Below, in pieces: positions 8,749-16,713 of a stretch of DNA of 64,000 nt; the stretch's first letter is position 1; every line of letters starts with the position of its first letter. The notes under the pieces were generated by a model, which worked only from the letters and a program-made list of their open reading frames with translations, searched no databases and was not told the origin of the DNA. Source of the DNA: Streptomyces sp. NBC_00341 (GTDB lineage Bacteria; Actinomycetota; Actinomycetes; Streptomycetales; Streptomycetaceae); contig NZ_CP108002.1 of NCBI RefSeq assembly GCF_041435055.1, positions 6,944,001 through 7,008,000 of the forward strand, written 5' to 3'. A program made the translations under genes and the position numbers.

Positions 8749-10113
8749 ATGGGATGGATCGTGGCGGTGATCGCCGTCGTGGCCGCCGTGGCGGCGACGA
8801 CGCGCTCGTACGGGTCCGCCCGCTCGGAACAGCTCGCCATGGCCCACGCCGAGCTGACCGAACGGCAGATGAAGGCCGCGGAGGCGCGCACCGCCGCGCT
8901 CGTCGACGAGATCCGGCAGCTGGCCCACAGGCGCATCCCGGCCGCCGCGGTCGCCCTCTCGCACTCCAGCGCCCAGGTCCCCGGACTGCGGGAGGCCGCC
9001 GAGGTGGACGGCGAGGCCGCCCGGCTGCTCACCGAGGCCGTACAGGCCGCCAGGACCGCCGTCATCGAGGAACGGCAGCGCGTCGACGCCGCCGCCCGTG
9101 CGGCGATGCGCGGCACCTCGGCCAAGATCCAGTCGCTGCTCAACCAGTCCCAGCAACTGCTGCACGAGCTCCAGCACGAGTACGACGACCCGCGCATCCT
9201 GCAACTGGACTTCCGCAACGAACTGGCCCTGCGCCGGACCCAGTCCACCGCCGTGCTCTGCGACGCCTGGCCCGGCCTGGCCCGGCAGAACTCACCGCTC
9301 GTCGAGATCGTGCTCGGGGCCCAGTCCCGCGTCGCCGGCTACGAGCGCATCAAGGTGGCCAACCACCTGCGCGAGGAACGGATCGCGCTCGCGGCCAGGG
9401 CCGCGGAACCCCTCGCGATCGCCCTCGCCGAACTGCTCGCCAACGCCACCGCGTACTCCCACCCCGACACCGATGTGACGGTGACACTCCAGCAGAGCGG
9501 TGGCCGGGGCGCGTTCCTGGTCGTCGACGACGCGGGCATCGGCATGGACGAGGACGCGCTCGACCGGGCCCGCGCCCTGCTGGCCGGCCCCTCCGAGGTG
9601 CTCCTGACCGAGCTGGGCGACCCGCCGCAGACCGGCTTCGCGGTCGTCGGCCGGCTCGTGACGCAGTACGGCTTCCACTGCCACATCGAGGCCTCGCCGT
9701 TCGGCGGCATGCGGACCATCCTGCGCGTCCCCGCACATCTGCTGACCGTGCTGAAGGAGGACCGGACCCTCTCCGCCCTGGCACCGGCCCCCGTATCCGC
9801 GCAGGCCGCGCAGGCCGAGGAGGCCGCCGCCGCGCCCGCGCAGGAACCGCCGAGGGCGGATCCCGTCGCGGAACCGGCCGGACTGCCCAGCAGGCGCCGG
9901 CGCGCACCCCGGCCGGCCGCGGCCCCGGCCCCCGCCGCCGTCCCGGCCGCCGGACAGGTGCCCCGTACACCGGAGCAGGCGGAGTCTTCCTGGGCGGCCC
10001 TCCAGCAAGGCACCCTCAACGGCAGGAGCGTCGCCGGGCGGGCCCCCGCACCGGAATCGGACGGCCACGACCACCTGGGCGACCAGGACGACCAAGGAGA
10101 CGACGAGACGTGA
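8749..10113 (+). CDS. cvnA: Conservon 1 sensor histidine kinase-like ATPase (CvnA/RarA type)
   Basis: 454 aa. A single N-terminal hydrophobic segment (residues 2-18) anchors the protein, followed by a helical region (about 30-140). The HATPase_c domain carries an N-box (ELLANATAYSHPDTDV, about residue 228) and G1 box (VVDDAGIGMDE). The C-terminal 100 residues are Ala/Pro-rich and low complexity. Conservon CvnA proteins resemble sensor kinases but often lack a clear phospho-acceptor H-box, and none is obvious here. They are proposed to act upstream of a GTPase switch that controls development and secondary metabolism. The next gene overlaps by 4 nt. The short sensor plus a P450 resembles the rarABCDE (cvn9) layout of S. 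coelicolor. Confidence 0.88.
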   Translation: MGWIVAVIAVVAAVAATTRSYGSARSEQLAMAHAELTERQMKAAEARTAALVDEIRQLAHRRIPAAAVALSHSSAQVPGLREAAEVDGEAARLLTEAVQAARTAVIEERQRVDAAARAAMRGTSAKIQSLLNQSQQLLHELQHEYDDPRILQLDFRNELALRRTQSTAVLCDAWPGLARQNSPLVEIVLGAQSRVAGYERIKVANHLREERIALAARAAEPLAIALAELLANATAYSHPDTDVTVTLQQSGGRGAFLVVDDAGIGMDEDALDRARALLAGPSEVLLTELGDPPQTGFAVVGRLVTQYGFHCHIEASPFGGMRTILRVPAHLLTVLKEDRTLSALAPAPVSAQAAQAEEAAAAPAQEPPRADPVAEPAGLPSRRRRAPRPAAAPAPAAVPAAGQVPRTPEQAESSWAALQQGTLNGRSVAGRAPAPESDGHDHLGDQDDQGDDET

Positions 10114-10535
10114 GCGCCCCCAGCCACACCACCGGCGACCTCGCATGGGTGCTGACCCCGCTGCTGGAGCTGCCCGGAGTCCAGCACGCCGTGGTCGCCA
10201 CCGGTGACGGCCTCATCGAGGGCGCCTCACCCGGCCTCGACCGGGCGTCCGGCGAACGGGTCGCCGCGATGACGGCCACGCTGCACGCCGCGGCGCGCGC
10301 CTTCACCACGGCGTTCACCGACGTCGAGGGACCGAAACTGGCCCAGACGGTCGTCGAATCCGATCTGGGCTTCGCCGTCGTCGTACCGGCGGGGAACAAC
10401 ACCACGCTCGCCCTCTTCGCCGAACCCGGCGCCAAACTCGGTGACATCGCCTACCAGATGCAGGTGCAGGTCACCGCGCTGACCCGGGCGATGCACGCGC
10501 CCGCCCGCCAACCGGACACCGCCGCCCGGCCATGA
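10110..10535 (+). CDS. cvnB: Conservon 1 roadblock/LC7-domain protein (CvnB)
   Basis: 141 aa, GTG start overlapping the cvnA stop. The sequence fits the roadblock/LC7 fold: LAWVLTPLLELPGVQHAVVATGDGLIEGAS, then LGFAVVVPAGNNTTLALFAEPGAKLGDIAYQMQ. In conservons CvnB partners the GTPase CvnD, like MglB with MglA, and may act as its regulator at the membrane. Translational coupling on both sides implies stoichiometric expression with cvnA and cvnC. Confidence 0.9.
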   Translation: MSAPSHTTGDLAWVLTPLLELPGVQHAVVATGDGLIEGASPGLDRASGERVAAMTATLHAAARAFTTAFTDVEGPKLAQTVVESDLGFAVVVPAGNNTTLALFAEPGAKLGDIAYQMQVQVTALTRAMHAPARQPDTAARP

Positions 10536-10885
10536 GCTCCGGACCGGGACGCCGCCTGATCCCCGCCTATCTGGTCACCGGCGGCCGGTCCCGGCCCGCC
10601 GGCCCCGCGCTCGACCGGCTCGCCGTGCTCGTCCGCACCGATACGGCCCTGCCCCCGGACACCGGCTCTGAACAGCGCAGGCTGTGCGAACTGCTGGCAC
10701 CGGGCGCCCTCACCGTCGTCGAGTGCGCGGCCCATCTGGACCTGCCGGTCAGCGCCACCGTATTCCTGGCCACGGACCTCGCGGCCGCCGGACTTCTGCT
10801 CACGCGACCGCCGATACCCAGTGCCGGGGAGATCGACCGGTCGCTCGTCGAGAGGCTGCTCGTTGGACTCCGCTCCCTCCACTGA
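10532..10885 (+). CDS. cvnC: Conservon 1 DUF742 protein (CvnC)
   Basis: 117 aa DUF742 protein. RLIPAYLVTGGRSRP at the start matches the usual RxxRPYxxTxGRTxP pattern, and the C-terminal half (EQRRLCELLAPGALTVVECAAHLDLPVSATVFLATDL) resembles a winged helix. The function within the Cvn complex is unresolved. It overlaps cvnB by 4 nt and the cvnD start by about 20 nt. Confidence 0.9.
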   Translation: MSSGPGRRLIPAYLVTGGRSRPAGPALDRLAVLVRTDTALPPDTGSEQRRLCELLAPGALTVVECAAHLDLPVSATVFLATDLAAAGLLLTRPPIPSAGEIDRSLVERLLVGLRSLH

Positions 10886-11477
10886 CCGGACCGGCGTCGG
10901 CTATCTGCCGACAGCCGCCCGGACCCTGATGAAGATCGTCGTCACGGGTCCCTTCGGCGTGGGCAAGACGACCCTGATCCGTACGCTCTCCGAAATAGCC
11001 ACCCTCCATACGGAGGAGGCGATGACCCAGTCCAGCACCCTGCTCGACGACACCGCCGGGCTCCCCGACAAGACCACCACCACGGTCGCCATCGACTTCG
11101 GACGTCTCACCGTCCTGGACGACCTGGTGCTCTACCTGTTCGGCACACCCGGCCAGCAGCGGTTCCTGCCGCTGTGGGAGGACATCGCGCGGGGCGCGCT
11201 CGGCGCGCTCGTCCTGGTCGACACCCGGCGGCTCGGCGACTCCTTCGCGGTCATGGACATGGTGGAGGAGCAGGGGCTGCCGTACGCCGTCGCGGTCAAC
11301 CGCTTCCCCGACGCGCCCGCCCACAGCGACGAGGTGCTGCGCAAACACCTCGACCTCGCCCCCGGGACCCCGCTGATCCAGTGCGACGCCCGGGAACGGC
11401 GCGGCAGCATCGACGCCCTGATCGCGCTGGCCGAACACGTGCTGACCCGACTGCCGCGACCCGAGGACCCGTCATGA
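10863..11477 (+). CDS. cvnD: Conservon 1 small Ras-like GTPase (CvnD)
   Basis: 204 aa with a TTG start at 10863 (GAGAGG 7 nt upstream, within cvnC); a GTG farther upstream at 10821 would overlap cvnC more. GTPase motifs: P-loop TGPFGVGKTT (about residues 28-37), DxxG-type switch replaced by LFGTPGQQRFL, and a VNRF near residue 145 in the NKxD position. Replacement of DxxG by FGTPGQ is typical of the MglA/CvnD group. It is the output switch of the conservon. It overlaps the P450 gene by 4 nt. Confidence 0.88.
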   Translation: MDSAPSTDRTGVGYLPTAARTLMKIVVTGPFGVGKTTLIRTLSEIATLHTEEAMTQSSTLLDDTAGLPDKTTTTVAIDFGRLTVLDDLVLYLFGTPGQQRFLPLWEDIARGALGALVLVDTRRLGDSFAVMDMVEEQGLPYAVAVNRFPDAPAHSDEVLRKHLDLAPGTPLIQCDARERRGSIDALIALAEHVLTRLPRPEDPS

Positions 11478-12748
11478 CCCTGTTCGCACAGCCGCCGCAG
11501 CCCGTTGCGCTGTACGGCCCCGACTTCGCGGCCGACCCGCACGGCCACTACCGCAGGCTGCGCGAGGACGGCCCCCTGGCACAGGTCCGGATCGCGCCCG
11601 GCGTGGAGGCGATGCTGGTCACGGACTATCAGGCGGCCGTCGACCTGCTGCGCGACACCCACACCTTCAGCAAGGACCCCCGCGACTGGCAGGCGACGGT
11701 CCCGCCCGACTCGCCGGTGCTGCCCGTGCTCAGCCACCGTCCCACCGCGCTGTTCAGCGACGGCGAGGAGCACGCCCGCTACCGCGAAGCCATCAACGAC
11801 AGCCTCGCGCTGATCGAACCGCACATCCTGCGGGCGGAGGTGGCCGGGGCCGCCCAGCAGCTCATCGGGGAGTTCGCGGCCACCGGCACCGGCGACCTCA
11901 TCGCCCAGTACGCCCGACGGCTCCCGCTGCACGTCTTCATCACCTGGTTCGGCGTCGCACCCGACGACGGTGAACGGATCATCGACGGCATCGGCGGCAT
12001 GATGAACTCGGCCCAGGGCGCCGCCGAGGCGTACGCCGACCTCATCGACGTCGTCACCCGGCTCGTCGCCGACCGGCGCGCCCGTCCGCGCCGCGATCTG
12101 ACCTCGTACCTGCTCGCACATCCGGCCCGTCTCGACAACGACGAGACGGTCCGGCAGATAACCCTGGTGATGAGCGCGGGCCACGACCCCACGACCAACC
12201 TCATCGGCAACTCCATCCTGCACATGCTCACCGACGAGCGGTACGCGGGCTCGCTGCACGGGGGAGCGATGACCGCGCACGAGGCGATCAACGAGGTCCT
12301 GTGGCAGGAACCGCCGATCGCCAACCTGGCCGCGCACTACCCGCGCCACGACACCGAGTTCCACGGGGTGCGGCTGCACGCCGGACAGCTGGTCCTGGTC
12401 TCCTTCGGCGCCGCCAACACCCAGTCCGCCGTGGTCACACCGGAAGAAGGGGTCCGTTCCGGGGCCAGCGCCCACCTCGCCTGGTCGGCGGGGCCGCACC
12501 GGTGCCCCGCGAAGCAGCCCGCGCTGCTCATCGCGATGACCGCGATCGAACAGTTCACCAGCCAGCTGTGCGACGCGGAACTCACCGTTCCGGTGAGCGA
12601 ACTGCTGTGGCGGCCCGGCCCGTTCCACCGGGCCCTGGCACACCTTCCGGTTCGCTTCACACCGCTGGACACGACACCCGCCGCCGGCCCGGACGCGGGC
12701 TCCGCGACCGTCTCCGGCAGCACTCCGAAGGTGTCGATCGGGTCCTGA
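11474..12748 (+). CDS. CYP157-like cytochrome P450 lacking ExxR (CvnE/RarE position)
   Basis: 424 aa. The I-helix reads SAGHDPTTNLIG (about residues 235-246). The heme ligand is Cys344 in AGPHRCPAK, lacking the usual FGxG. The K-helix has E274-V-L-W277 where the ExxR motif should be, so the Arg is Trp. The CYP157 family of Streptomyces is known for this loss. P450s of this group sit at the end of conservons; RarE of the rar operon is one. Substrate and redox partners are unknown, and a regulatory or sensory role is possible. A 4-nt overlap with cvnD makes it part of the conservon operon. Confidence 0.88.
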   Translation: MTLFAQPPQPVALYGPDFAADPHGHYRRLREDGPLAQVRIAPGVEAMLVTDYQAAVDLLRDTHTFSKDPRDWQATVPPDSPVLPVLSHRPTALFSDGEEHARYREAINDSLALIEPHILRAEVAGAAQQLIGEFAATGTGDLIAQYARRLPLHVFITWFGVAPDDGERIIDGIGGMMNSAQGAAEAYADLIDVVTRLVADRRARPRRDLTSYLLAHPARLDNDETVRQITLVMSAGHDPTTNLIGNSILHMLTDERYAGSLHGGAMTAHEAINEVLWQEPPIANLAAHYPRHDTEFHGVRLHAGQLVLVSFGAANTQSAVVTPEEGVRSGASAHLAWSAGPHRCPAKQPALLIAMTAIEQFTSQLCDAELTVPVSELLWRPGPFHRALAHLPVRFTPLDTTPAAGPDAGSATVSGSTPKVSIGS

Positions 12749-12852
12749 ACCGTGTCGCTGGTAGGCCGAACGGGTGAGGGGCGAGAGAATTGCCCGATGA
12801 ACAGTGAGCGCAGCCGGCGCAACGCCGACCGATGCACAGACGGAGTGGTCCG

Positions 12853-13251
12853 GTGAGCAGGTACGACAGGTATGACGTCACCGACGAGCAGTGGGAGGGA
12901 CTGGCCCAGGTCGTACCACTGCGCAGCCGCAACGAGTGGCCCTCCCGGGTGGACCACCGGACGGTCCCGGAGGAGCGGGAGAGCGCCGAGCAGCGGCGCA
13001 TGGTGGTGCTGCGGGTCCAGGTCTTCGCGGACGCGCGCGAGGTGGCCGAGTACCTGGTCGGGCAGGTTCCGGTGCTGCTCGACCTGACCGGCGCGGAACC
13101 CGATGTGGCCAAGCGGATCCTGGACTTCACCAGCGGTGTCGTCTTCGGTCTCGGGAGTGGGATGCACCGGGTGGACCGGAACGTCTTCCTGCTGTCGCCC
13201 ATCGGCATGGAGGTCGAGGGCGTGACGGCGGCGGGTGTGCCGGGAGCCTGA
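12853..13251 (+). CDS. sepF: SepF-like protein (small Streptomyces SepF paralogue)
   Basis: 132 aa, GTG start with GGAG 7 nt upstream. The C-terminal domain (about residues 50-120) is the SepF/DUF552 fold: VVLRVQVFADAREVAEYLVGQVPVLLDLTGAEPDVAKRILDFTSGVVFGL, then NVFLLSP. SepF binds FtsZ and membranes. This copy lacks the clear N-terminal amphipathic helix and long linker of the main SepF beside ftsZ. Streptomyces species carry two extra SepF paralogues; the number cannot be fixed from sequence alone. It follows the conservon by about 100 nt. Confidence 0.87.
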   Translation: MSRYDRYDVTDEQWEGLAQVVPLRSRNEWPSRVDHRTVPEERESAEQRRMVVLRVQVFADAREVAEYLVGQVPVLLDLTGAEPDVAKRILDFTSGVVFGLGSGMHRVDRNVFLLSPIGMEVEGVTAAGVPGA

Positions 13252-13376
13252 AACGTGGTGAGGTCTACCCCGTTGGGCGGTGTGCCATGCGGGCGGGGGA
13301 GGCGGTTCCTTCGATGGAAGGACGAGCGCTCCGGCGGAACGGTTCGGCGGGCAGGCGGGTGCATACGGTCCTTGGC

Positions 13377-14651
13377 ATGACCGCACCCAGCCTCCGTGCC
13401 GTTCCGCCCTGCGCGGGTCCTTCACAGTCACCCGGCGCCGACTCCGCCCGTTGGTCCAAGCGTTGTGCCGGACCCGTCGTGACCGAGTTGCGGCTCTCCG
13501 CCTTCGCGGCGCACGTGGGCACGGTCCTGCCGCTGGCCCCGCTCACCCTCCTCAGTGGTACGTCGAGTGTGCTGCGGGCCTACGAGGCGCTGTCCCGGCT
13601 GGCCGCCGGGGCGCCGCTCGACGAGGTCTTCCCCGACCCGGCGGGGTGCGTGCCCGAAGGGGCCGGGGCCGACCGGCAGGGGCGGCGCTGCTTCCGGATC
13701 GGGTGCACGGCGGACGGCCCGGCCGGCCCGGTCCGGCTCGAACTCGCCATCCAGGCCGAGCCCTCCCTGCGGATCGTCGGGGAGCGGCTGACCCTGGCCG
13801 GGGTGACCCTGCTCAGCACCGTGCTGCGCGATCCGGGGCAGTCGACGCTCCAGGCGGCCTGGCACACCGCCGACGAGCTTCCGGTGACACGGGAACGGCT
13901 GCCGGACGACCGGCTCGGCACGGCGCTGCTGCCGTTGCGGGTCGCGGGCCGGACGCCGGGCCAGCTACAGGTGCTGGCCGCCGCCGAACAGCTGGTCGTC
14001 GCTCTGCGCCCGGCCTTCGTCTGCGAACCGCGGCCTCATCGGATGCGGACACCGGTGCCGCCGGGCGAGGGCCGGCTCCGCCGCGACTGCGGGAACCTCG
14101 CGGCGGTTCTGCACGCCGCGTACAACGGGCAGGGGCGCGCGCGTGGACGTGGGCGCGGCGATGGGGCCGGACACGGGGGCAGTTACGGGACCGGTTACGG
14201 GGACGGGTACGCGTCCGGGCGCCGTCATGCCCGGCTGGTCGCGCTGGCGGACGCCGGATGCGCGCGCCCGGTGACCGGGCTCCGCGTCGAGCGGCTCGCG
14301 GACGGGCGGGTCCGCACGGTCCTGGCCAGGGGCGACGGACCCGGCACCCCGCTGGAACGGCTCGGTGACGGCGAACTGCGTTACCTGGCACTGGGCGTGG
14401 CCCTGCTCATGGGCCCTGGGACGGACCCGGCGGATGCCGGCTCCGAGGTGCCGGCGGCCCTGCAGACCCGAACGGTGCTGACCGACGGGTTCGACCGCGA
14501 TCTGGACGGGCGGCAGAGCCGGGAGCTGCTGACCGAGGCGGCCTCGGCGGTGGCCGGTGGCCGGGTCCGGCTGCTCGGCACGGTGACGGAGGCGGGTGCC
14601 GCACGGGCCCGCGGGACGGCCGGAGCGACGGTGGTAGACCTGGAACCGTGA
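13377..14651 (+). CDS. ABC/AAA-type ATPase relative with degenerate Walker A
   Basis: 424 aa. The ATG at 13377 has TACGGT ending 7 nt upstream and no ribosome binding site, so it looks leaderless; GTG 13479 is the alternative and would drop a low-complexity 34-residue leader. The conserved part begins VTELRLSAFAAHVGTVLPLAPLTLLSGTSSVLRAYEAL, which aligns in layout to LTLLxGxNGSGKS but has lost the GKS/T. Near the C-terminus, ERLGDGELRYLALGVALL resembles an ABC signature and TVLTDGFDRDL a Walker B. A Gly/Tyr-rich insertion lies at about residues 255-285. ATP binding is doubtful; function unknown. It overlaps the MazG-like gene by 4 nt. Confidence 0.65.
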   Translation: MTAPSLRAVPPCAGPSQSPGADSARWSKRCAGPVVTELRLSAFAAHVGTVLPLAPLTLLSGTSSVLRAYEALSRLAAGAPLDEVFPDPAGCVPEGAGADRQGRRCFRIGCTADGPAGPVRLELAIQAEPSLRIVGERLTLAGVTLLSTVLRDPGQSTLQAAWHTADELPVTRERLPDDRLGTALLPLRVAGRTPGQLQVLAAAEQLVVALRPAFVCEPRPHRMRTPVPPGEGRLRRDCGNLAAVLHAAYNGQGRARGRGRGDGAGHGGSYGTGYGDGYASGRRHARLVALADAGCARPVTGLRVERLADGRVRTVLARGDGPGTPLERLGDGELRYLALGVALLMGPGTDPADAGSEVPAALQTRTVLTDGFDRDLDGRQSRELLTEAASAVAGGRVRLLGTVTEAGAARARGTAGATVVDLEP

Positions 14652-15007
14652 CAGAACTCGACGTACCCGCCCTGCAACGACGGCTCGCCGCCTTCGCGGC
14701 CGCACGCGACTGGGAGCAGTACCACACCCCGAAGAACCTGGCTTCGGCGCTGAGCGTCGAGGCATCCGAACTCATGGAGATCTTCCAGTGGCTGACGCCG
14801 GAGCAGTCGGCCCGCGTGATGGAGGAGCCCGGTTCCGCGCACCGGGTGTCGGACGAGGTCGCTGATGTCCTCGCCTATCTGCTGCAGTTCTGCGCGGTGC
14901 TGGACATCGATCCGCTCGCGGCGCTGGCGGCCAAGATCGAGCGGAATGAGGCGCGCTTCCCGGCCACGAAGGGTTCGGATACGGCCGTTCGTCACTCTTC
15001 GGAGTGA
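14648..15007 (+). CDS. MazG-like nucleotide pyrophosphohydrolase (dCTPase/RS21-C6 type)
   Basis: 119 aa, GTG start overlapping the previous stop. It shows the paired EExxE/ExxD metal-binding helices: ALSVEASELMEIFQWL (about residues 34-49) and DEVADVLAYLLQF (about 69-81). NPKN-type context is present as YHTPKNLA. This all-alpha NTP pyrophosphatase family removes non-canonical or excess (d)NTPs. Coupling to the degenerate ATPase suggests co-production, with no clear pathway. Confidence 0.88.
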   Translation: MTELDVPALQRRLAAFAAARDWEQYHTPKNLASALSVEASELMEIFQWLTPEQSARVMEEPGSAHRVSDEVADVLAYLLQFCAVLDIDPLAALAAKIERNEARFPATKGSDTAVRHSSE

Positions 15008-15012
15008 TCAAC

Positions 15013-15039
15013 TTATTCACAGTCGACAAGGTGTCCACA
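15013..15039. promoter_or_regulatory. Two DnaA-box-like nonamers
   Basis: TTATTCACA (15013-15021) fits the classical TTATNCACA DnaA box and GTGTCCACA (15031-15039) differs by one base from the Streptomyces consensus TTGTCCACA. Both lie on the same strand, 18 nt apart, just after the MazG-like stop and about 95 nt before the next gene. They may be DnaA-responsive promoter sites or titration sites. Confidence 0.35.
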
Positions 15040-15132
15040 GATTTCCGAAATCCTCTGGCTTTTCGGTACCACCGCCCTCACTGTGGGTAATGGAAGAGGT
15101 GAGCGGGTTTTCGTACCGAACGGGGGCAACAC

Positions 15133-15669
15133 ATGGAAGCGGAGCGGTTGGTAGCGGTCATCAGGCAGGCGCTGGCCCGGAGCAGGGGCACGCCGGACAT
15201 CATCGCCGAGGCCTGGCAGGCCCAGGCCCTGGCGCAGGCGGTCGGAAGCAGGCTGGCGGCGAGCGGCCCCAAGGAGTTACGGGGCGAGGCGGGAGGCCTC
15301 AGCGAGATCGGCGGAAGAAGCAACGGGGCACTGGACCACCCGGCGGCGCGGGCCGGGGTGGCCAGGGCGGCGCAGCTCTCCGAGGTGGCTGACCCGCGCG
15401 CCGCGCTGACGGGCCTCGGCGCGCTCCTGGGGGAGGTGGGGATCGCCCTGGTCGGGGTGGCGTGCGAGACGGATGAACAGGGCCTGTACTGGCAGTGCAT
15501 GGAGGCGATCGACGCCGCCGACGAGTCGACGGACCGGGTCCACGGAATGCTCCGGCTCCTCGACGAACGCGACCGTGAGCGCCGGGAGGATCTGGAGCGC
15601 AGCAGGGAGCGGGATGGCCCCCACGGAGTGCTGCACGGACCGGCGGGCCCGGCTGCCGGACGGCCCTGA
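15133..15669 (+). CDS. DUF6099-like conserved hypothetical protein
   Basis: 178 aa. The sequence MEAERLVAVIRQALARSR...DIIAEAWQAQALAQAVGSRLA is recalled as typical of a Streptomyces-conserved family (DUF6099), predicted alpha-helical and soluble. The last 35 residues are charged then Pro/Gly-rich. A GGGGG run precedes the ATG. Function unknown. DnaA-box-like nonamers lie in the upstream 125-nt spacer. Confidence 0.7.
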   Translation: MEAERLVAVIRQALARSRGTPDIIAEAWQAQALAQAVGSRLAASGPKELRGEAGGLSEIGGRSNGALDHPAARAGVARAAQLSEVADPRAALTGLGALLGEVGIALVGVACETDEQGLYWQCMEAIDAADESTDRVHGMLRLLDERDRERREDLERSRERDGPHGVLHGPAGPAAGRP

Positions 15670-15772
15670 GCCGTCCCCTGCGCCCGGGGCGATCGGGACA
15701 CCGCGACGGCGGAGCGGCGGCGAAAGGGAGCGGGAGAAGGCCGGGCGGAGTCCGGGGGTGCAGGATGGATCC

Positions 15773-16696
15773 ATGGATCTTCGAATCTTCACCGAGCCCC
15801 AGCAAGGGGCGAGCTACGACACCCTGCTCACCGTCGCCAAGGCGACCGAGGACCTCGGCTTCGACGCCTTCTACCGTTCCGACCACTATCTGCGCATGGG
15901 CGGGGGAGACGGCCTCCCCGGACCGACGGACGCCTGGATCACCCTCGCCGGGCTGGCGCGCGAGACCAAGCGGATCCGCCTCGGCACGCTGATGACGGCG
16001 GGGACGTTCCGGCTCCCCGGCGTGCTCGCCATCCAGGTGGCACAGGTCGACCAGATGTCCGGCGGCCGTGTCGAACTGGGCCTGGGCGCAGGCTGGTTCG
16101 AGGATGAGCACAAGGCGTACGGCATCCCGTTCCCGCAGGAGAAGTTCGGCCGGCTGGAGGAGCAGCTGGCGATCATCACCGGGCTGTGGTCGACCGAGGT
16201 CGGCAAGACGTTCAGTTACGACGGCACGTACTACCAGCTCACCGACTCGCCCGCACTGCCCAAGCCGGCGCAGGCCAAGGTGCCGGTACTGATCGGCGGG
16301 CACGGCGCGAAGCGCACGCCGAGGCTCGCAGCCACATACGCCGACGAGTTCAATATCCCCTTCGCCGGTCTGGAGGACAGCGACCAGCAGTTCGGCCGGG
16401 TCAGGGAAGCGGCCGCGGCGGCGGGCCGGGGGCCGGACGATCTGGTGTACTCCAACGCCCTGGTCGTCTGTGTCGGCAAGGACGATGCCGAGGTCGCGCG
16501 CCGCGCCGCCGTCATCGGGCGGGACGTGTCGGAGCTCAAGGCGAACGGCCTGGCGGGCTCGCCCGCCGAAGTGGTCGACAAGATCGGCCGGTTCGAGGCC
16601 ATCGGGGCTTCGAGGATCTACCTCCAGGTGCTGGACCTCGACGACCTGGACCACCTGGAACTGATCTCGTCGCAGGTCCAGTCCCAGCTCACCTGA
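15773..16696 (+). CDS. LLM-class F420-dependent oxidoreductase
   Basis: 307 aa luciferase-like TIM barrel. It begins MDLRIFTEP; an N-terminally longer reading in the same frame is rejected because the barrel starts here. Features typical of F420-type LLM proteins: FYRSDHYL, LGTLMTAGTFRLPGVLAIQVAQVDQMSGGRVELGLGAGWFEDEH and VLIGGHGAKRTPRLAA. The cofactor is probably F420 rather than FMN given Streptomyces context, but this is not proven. It is followed 17 nt later by the homocysteine methyltransferase gene, suggesting co-transcription. Substrate unknown. Confidence 0.85.
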   Translation: MDLRIFTEPQQGASYDTLLTVAKATEDLGFDAFYRSDHYLRMGGGDGLPGPTDAWITLAGLARETKRIRLGTLMTAGTFRLPGVLAIQVAQVDQMSGGRVELGLGAGWFEDEHKAYGIPFPQEKFGRLEEQLAIITGLWSTEVGKTFSYDGTYYQLTDSPALPKPAQAKVPVLIGGHGAKRTPRLAATYADEFNIPFAGLEDSDQQFGRVREAAAAAGRGPDDLVYSNALVVCVGKDDAEVARRAAVIGRDVSELKANGLAGSPAEVVDKIGRFEAIGASRIYLQVLDLDDLDHLELISSQVQSQLT

Positions 16697-16713
16697 GACC
16701 GGGAGGAGCACCC

